The notes under the pieces are model-generated. The model worked only from the letters and a program-made list of their open reading frames with translations, was not told the DNA's origin and made no database searches. The translations under genes and the position numbers were made by a program. DNA of 64,000 bases from Pseudoalteromonas umbrosa. Lineage in GTDB: Bacteria > Pseudomonadota > Gammaproteobacteria > Enterobacterales > Alteromonadaceae. Shown here one piece after another: positions 60,381 to 64,000 of this stretch. The stretch lies in contig NZ_JASJUU010000001.1 in assembly GCF_030125375.1 (NCBI RefSeq), forward strand, positions 744,001 through 808,000, given 5' to 3'. The number at the start of each line of letters is the position of its first letter. Within the stretch, counting starts at the first letter, position 1.

Positions 60381-62387
60381 ATGAATATTTCTGAACGAAT
60401 AGATATTCAAGGTAAAGCGCAGAGACCTGAAAGCCTTGATACAGAAGAAATCAAAATGACGGATGAACATACACAAGAAGCACCAATGTTAAAGAATATT
60501 GGCTTCATAGGACTGGGTTATAGTTTGTTAGATATTAACCCATATTACTTGGGAGCAAGTTCAGGCACTAAGCATCCTGTTTTTTCTGTTGGAGCGGACG
60601 AAAAAAGCCACCTCATTCCAGATGGCACTGCAAGTATTCCAGATGGCACCTTTTACAAACCAGACAATTGGGGAGAATCGCTGAGTCAATCTGAATTTCT
60701 TTATAATGCCTATGACTTCCAATCTACTTTCAGCCGACAGGCCAGCGCTAATATAGGGATTCCTGGCCTCTTTTCTTTCAGTCTTAGCAAATCTTATCAA
60801 AGTTTTAAAAAAGAGGTTGGTCAAACCGAAAACTTTCAGACCTACACAGAAGCAACATATCATGGTTATGTAGTGGAGATAGAGGATGAATCCTCAACCA
60901 CAAGACTCCCTTTGGACCAATCGTTTAAAGCCGAAGTTGCTAAACTTCCCACCTCCTTCGAAATAAAAAAGTCAGACTCAGAAAAATCAAATGAATTAAA
61001 CGAATTAAATAAATTAAAACTCTATGATTTTATTGATAAATTTGGTACGCATTATGCCAAATCTATTGCCTTTGGTGGGCGAGTATCACAAAGCATTACT
61101 TTAACCAAAGAGGCTTATACTGAACTGACAAGAAAAGGCATAAACATAGGCATGGGGGCGCAAGGTACGTTTGAGGAAGTAACCGTAGGCGGCTCAGGTG
61201 GTTTGGATGAGAAACAACAACAAGAATTCAATCAAATTACCAAATCAGGCCAAAAAGCGGCCCTGTACATCGGCGGCAGTCAAAATGAAGACATCAGTCA
61301 ATTTCTTGCTAGCACTAAAGAATCGCCAGCTCCGATTGATATTCAATTAGAGCCTTTATCTAAATTACTTAGTGCTGATTATTTTCCTGATGATGCAAAC
61401 ATTCAATTAAAACAACAAGCACTGGCGACTGCTATTGACAGCTATATCATACAATATGGCGAAGCCAATGAACCTTTTTCAGAAAACAAATGGGTTGTTT
61501 ATAGTCCAAACGGTGTCAAATACGATACTGGTGACCGACCTTGCGTTGCGATACTGCAAGACGGTACGGTGATTGATATTCATAATGGCGGTGGCAATAA
61601 TAATCTTTATTATCGTATAGGGCATATTAGTAACAACATTCTTAGTTGGATTGGTGAACATGGAACAAAATACGATACTGGTGATAATCCTTGTGTGACT
61701 GCGCTTGAAAACAGCACTTTGGTCGAAATTCACAACGGTGGCGGTAATAACAATCTTTATTATCGTATCGGTACAGTGCAAGCCAATACTATCCAATGGG
61801 TTGGAAATCACGGAGTAAAATATGATACCGGTGATAACCCAAGTGTAGCAGCACTCAATCACGATACCATTATTGAGGTTCACAACGGCGGCGGTAATAA
61901 CAATCTCTATTACCGTATTGGTAAAGTTGGACAGAGCTCAATTGAATGGCAAGGCAGTAATGGTATTAAATTTGACACTGGCGACAACCCGAGCGTGGCA
62001 GTACTCAACAATGATACTGTTGTTGTAGTTTACAATGGGGGTGATAATAACAATTTATATTACAGTATTGGTAAATACAAAAATGATCAATTAACTTGGG
62101 TGAAAGACCAAGTTGGTGTCAAGTATGGCACTGGAAACCAACCAGCTATTACCGCAGTGGGTCGCGAAACCTTACTGCAAATCAATAATGGCGGTGGTAA
62201 TAACAATCTCTATTACCTTGTTGGTAAGGTAATTTCTGACCGTCTGACTTGGGTTGGTAGCAAGGGTAATTATTACGATACCGGTAATAATCCTTGTGTC
62301 GCAAGCATGTCCGATGGAACAACACTCGATATCCACAATGGCGGTGGGAACAACAACCTCTATTACAACTTAGCGATCCTAGCTTAA
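60381..62387 (+). CDS. MACPF/perforin-like pore-forming protein with six lectin-like repeats
   Basis: 668 residues. Residues about 35-350 are a MACPF domain: the signature FGTHYAKSIAFGGRV (221-235) matches the Y-G-T-H-[FY]-x6-G-G consensus, and helical stretches before it (TEATYHGYVVEIEDES) and after it may be the membrane-inserting clusters. Residues 371-668 are six repeats of about 50 with the core W-x-G-xx-G-[VIT]-KYDTGDNP ... [IV]-HNGGGNNNLYYRIG. This repeat resembles the blades of PLL-type fucose-binding propellers and would target glycans. There is no Sec signal, so release would need lysis or another secretion route. The gene after it, a PI-PLC-like protein, has related repeats. Confidence 0.85.
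   Translation: MNISERIDIQGKAQRPESLDTEEIKMTDEHTQEAPMLKNIGFIGLGYSLLDINPYYLGASSGTKHPVFSVGADEKSHLIPDGTASIPDGTFYKPDNWGESLSQSEFLYNAYDFQSTFSRQASANIGIPGLFSFSLSKSYQSFKKEVGQTENFQTYTEATYHGYVVEIEDESSTTRLPLDQSFKAEVAKLPTSFEIKKSDSEKSNELNELNKLKLYDFIDKFGTHYAKSIAFGGRVSQSITLTKEAYTELTRKGINIGMGAQGTFEEVTVGGSGGLDEKQQQEFNQITKSGQKAALYIGGSQNEDISQFLASTKESPAPIDIQLEPLSKLLSADYFPDDANIQLKQQALATAIDSYIIQYGEANEPFSENKWVVYSPNGVKYDTGDRPCVAILQDGTVIDIHNGGGNNNLYYRIGHISNNILSWIGEHGTKYDTGDNPCVTALENSTLVEIHNGGGNNNLYYRIGTVQANTIQWVGNHGVKYDTGDNPSVAALNHDTIIEVHNGGGNNNLYYRIGKVGQSSIEWQGSNGIKFDTGDNPSVAVLNNDTVVVVYNGGDNNNLYYSIGKYKNDQLTWVKDQVGVKYGTGNQPAITAVGRETLLQINNGGGNNNLYYLVGKVISDRLTWVGSKGNYYDTGNNPCVASMSDGTTLDIHNGGGNNNLYYNLAILA
61491..62384 (+). 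repeat. Six tandem coding repeats of about 150 bases
   Basis: Each unit encodes about 50 residues and ends in the nearly fixed block for NGGGNNNLYY. Units 2 and 3 are most alike (KYDTGDNP in both). Units 4 and 5 have drifted (NGGDNNNLYYSIG; KYGTGNQP). Confidence 0.9.
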
Positions 62388-62410
62388 CAGAGCGTTCACG
62401 ACTAGAGCGC

Positions 62411-62436
62411 AGGGGCAGATATGACGATTTGCCCCT
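62411..62436 (+). promoter_or_regulatory. Hairpin between the two toxin-like genes
   Basis: AGGGGCA (62411-62417) pairs with TGCCCCT (62430-62436) with a 12-base loop and no T tract. It may protect or process a joint mRNA instead of ending it. Confidence 0.4.
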
Positions 62437-62536
62437 AATATCGACAAACAGCTCAATCTTTAAAAGGAACTGTAGCGTGATACGGGACCACCTAATCGTT
62501 GACTGTTGATACTTTACCAAGACAAGAGAGAACAAA

Positions 62537-64000
62537 ATGACGACATCATACAACCCTTCAGTTTGGATGGAGGAAATGGCAGTGCAAATCCAATCTCAGC
62601 CGATAAAAAATATTGCTATGGCAGGTGTTCACCATCCTGCGTCTTATTCATTTATTACAGGCAATACCGGTAAATATATCACTACAAAGCACAATATCTA
62701 TCAGCAACTGATGATGGGGATCCGCTATTTTGACTCTAGACCTAGCGATTACAAAAATCAGCTGGTTGAATACCACGGCGGTAAGGACCCAAGTTATGGC
62801 GCAAGCTATAATACTTTACTTCGTAGCTTTTCTGATTTTTTTAAAGGCTATAATACGCTTTCTGCCTATGGGGAGTCGCCAAACATACTACCTTTGACAA
62901 ATAATACATTTGCTTTGCTTTACCACAGCACCAGACTTTTTAGCATTAATAACGAGAAAAAGTCGGCCACTGAGTTATATTATCGCATTGGTGAATATGA
63001 TCCACTGAACCGCCAATTAAAGTGGGAAAGTGAACAAGCATATAATTATGGCATGACACCAGCTGTGGTGACTACAAACTCTGGTCAAGTCGTAGAAGTG
63101 CATAAATCGGAAAATAAAGATCAGTTATGGTACACACTAGGCAAAATAATTGATGGCAAGCCAACTTTTGATTTACACAATCAAGCCAATTATACCAGCG
63201 GAGTTCAACCAACATTAGCAGTATTATGTGCTCAAGACCAAGAAACCATTTTGGAAGTGCACAAAACTGAACATGACAACAAGCATGATCAGCTATGGTT
63301 TAATCACTTTTCTATCGCACCAGATGGATCTGAGTTGGTAAAGTTGGAATCGAGTAAAGTATCACAATGTAATGGAACCAATCCGAAGTTATTAACATTG
63401 CCAGGTAAGCAAAAGAGTCTGTTGTTCTACAGCAATCAAAATAAAGATTTGGTTTATGTCGTTGCCAGTTTGGACGGTGGTAAAGTCACGTTTTCATCGG
63501 AACAGCTGATCCTAAAGCCTGCAGGTGAACCAATAGAGCGGGAAATCGCTGTTTGCTTATCTAACAATGATAACAATGTTGTTTTGAGTTACACCCAGTT
63601 TGATGGGCAGATCAGTACACGAGCCTATATTGATTTAGCAATTGCAACTGACTATCAATTATCAGTCGTAAAGAAAACCACATTTGATAAAAACTACCCG
63701 ACTTGGAATGCGCAATCGGCGGCGTTATTTAGTACCGGAGATAGTCAATTGTTATCGTTGGAAGCGGATACTGACCTCTTACACAATATTTGGTACCAAC
63801 CCCTCAGTATGGCCGCACAAGAATTCAAGTTACTCGATATTGATTCCACAGACAGTGCCAAAAAAGAAGAATTCGTTGTGATGAGTTTAACTCACAGCAA
63901 GTTAACAACGCCTCAATACTCTCAGTTGTGTGATTTGGTTAAACACTTTTTAGCGAATAAAGTTGTGAAAGACGATGGCAGTATTGATATTGAAACAGCC
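62537..64000 (+). CDS. PI-PLC X-domain (phospholipase C-like) protein with repeats, C-terminus outside the window
   Basis: 488 codons open to the window edge. Start ATG 62537 with AAGAGAGAA upstream. The N-terminus fits the bacterial phosphatidylinositol phospholipase C X domain: IAMAGVHHPASYSF (first catalytic His at 32 or 33), QQLMMGIRYFDSRP (59-69, Arg and Asp of the site) and LVEYHGG (second His, 80). Bacillus PI-PLC has its two at similar spacing. Residues about 130-330 hold repeats like those of the MACPF protein but more divergent (ELYYRIGEYD, VVEVHKSENKDQLWYTLGKI). No Sec signal. It presumably acts with the MACPF protein on host or prey membranes. Confidence 0.8.
   Translation, partial: MTTSYNPSVWMEEMAVQIQSQPIKNIAMAGVHHPASYSFITGNTGKYITTKHNIYQQLMMGIRYFDSRPSDYKNQLVEYHGGKDPSYGASYNTLLRSFSDFFKGYNTLSAYGESPNILPLTNNTFALLYHSTRLFSINNEKKSATELYYRIGEYDPLNRQLKWESEQAYNYGMTPAVVTTNSGQVVEVHKSENKDQLWYTLGKIIDGKPTFDLHNQANYTSGVQPTLAVLCAQDQETILEVHKTEHDNKHDQLWFNHFSIAPDGSELVKLESSKVSQCNGTNPKLLTLPGKQKSLLFYSNQNKDLVYVVASLDGGKVTFSSEQLILKPAGEPIEREIAVCLSNNDNNVVLSYTQFDGQISTRAYIDLAIATDYQLSVVKKTTFDKNYPTWNAQSAALFSTGDSQLLSLEADTDLLHNIWYQPLSMAAQEFKLLDIDSTDSAKKEEFVVMSLTHSKLTTPQYSQLCDLVKHFLANKVVKDDGSIDIETA

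Noticed and set aside
60561..61883. Minus-strand frames in the MACPF gene
   Set aside because: They mirror the sense-strand repeats and have no independent support.
61491..62384. CRISPR-like array
   Set aside because: The periodic repeats are in frame and encode a protein repeat; there are no unique spacers.

Overview
The window looks like chromosomal DNA of a marine gammaproteobacterium, most likely Pseudoalteromonas or a close Alteromonadales relative. This is inferred from recognised families and gene order (AT-rich DNA, divergent bioA/bioBFCD, norM next to ribE, a long-form hutU, many secreted enzymes). No search was run. Roughly the first 46 kb is mostly core metabolism; the last 18 kb is accessory.

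1-8.4 kb: the 5' part of asnS, a small P-loop ATPase, a KamA-type radical SAM protein, and the complete biotin pathway from pimeloyl-ACP on (bioA facing bioB-F-C-D) around a BirA-type operator. 8.5-24.9 kb: a secreted subtilase with a P domain, a sugar-nucleotide-type epimerase, a large DUF2339 membrane protein, two copies of a 190-bp intergenic repeat, four tandem tRNA-Val(GAC) genes, a DUF3080-like lipoprotein, a MATE pump, riboflavin synthase, a fructosamine-kinase-like protein that has lost two active-site aspartates, two exported amidohydrolases and a secreted unknown.

25-42 kb: mixed ground with gdhA and many small or broken genes: a frameshifted alpha/beta-hydrolase remnant, a CadC-like regulator interrupted by one in-frame TGA, a truncated peptidase, and two short 'GG-leader' peptide genes. 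42-47.7 kb: hutH-hutU with a divergent LysR regulator, then a third GG-leader peptide gene and a HAD phosphatase. The peptides at 35.4 kb and 46.6 kb share a leader (KKK-[LV]-KNLS ... QTP-x-[IV]-[AG]-GG) and the start of a Cys-rich core (TIGC). They look like precursors of an exported, possibly modified peptide family with no maturation enzyme nearby.

50.6-58 kb: a run of small same-strand genes, each followed by a palindromic ~100-bp element with integron attC ends (RYYYAAC ... GTTRRRY). I read this as a gene-cassette array without an integrase (CALIN): at least eight attC sites plus a truncated one and two remnants, carrying membrane, secreted and lipoprotein unknowns. GNAT acetyltransferases follow it. 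60.4-64 kb: a MACPF pore-former with six ~50-residue repeats, then a PI-PLC X-domain protein with related repeats that runs off the window. Neither has a Sec signal, and together they suggest a membrane-attacking toxin pair.
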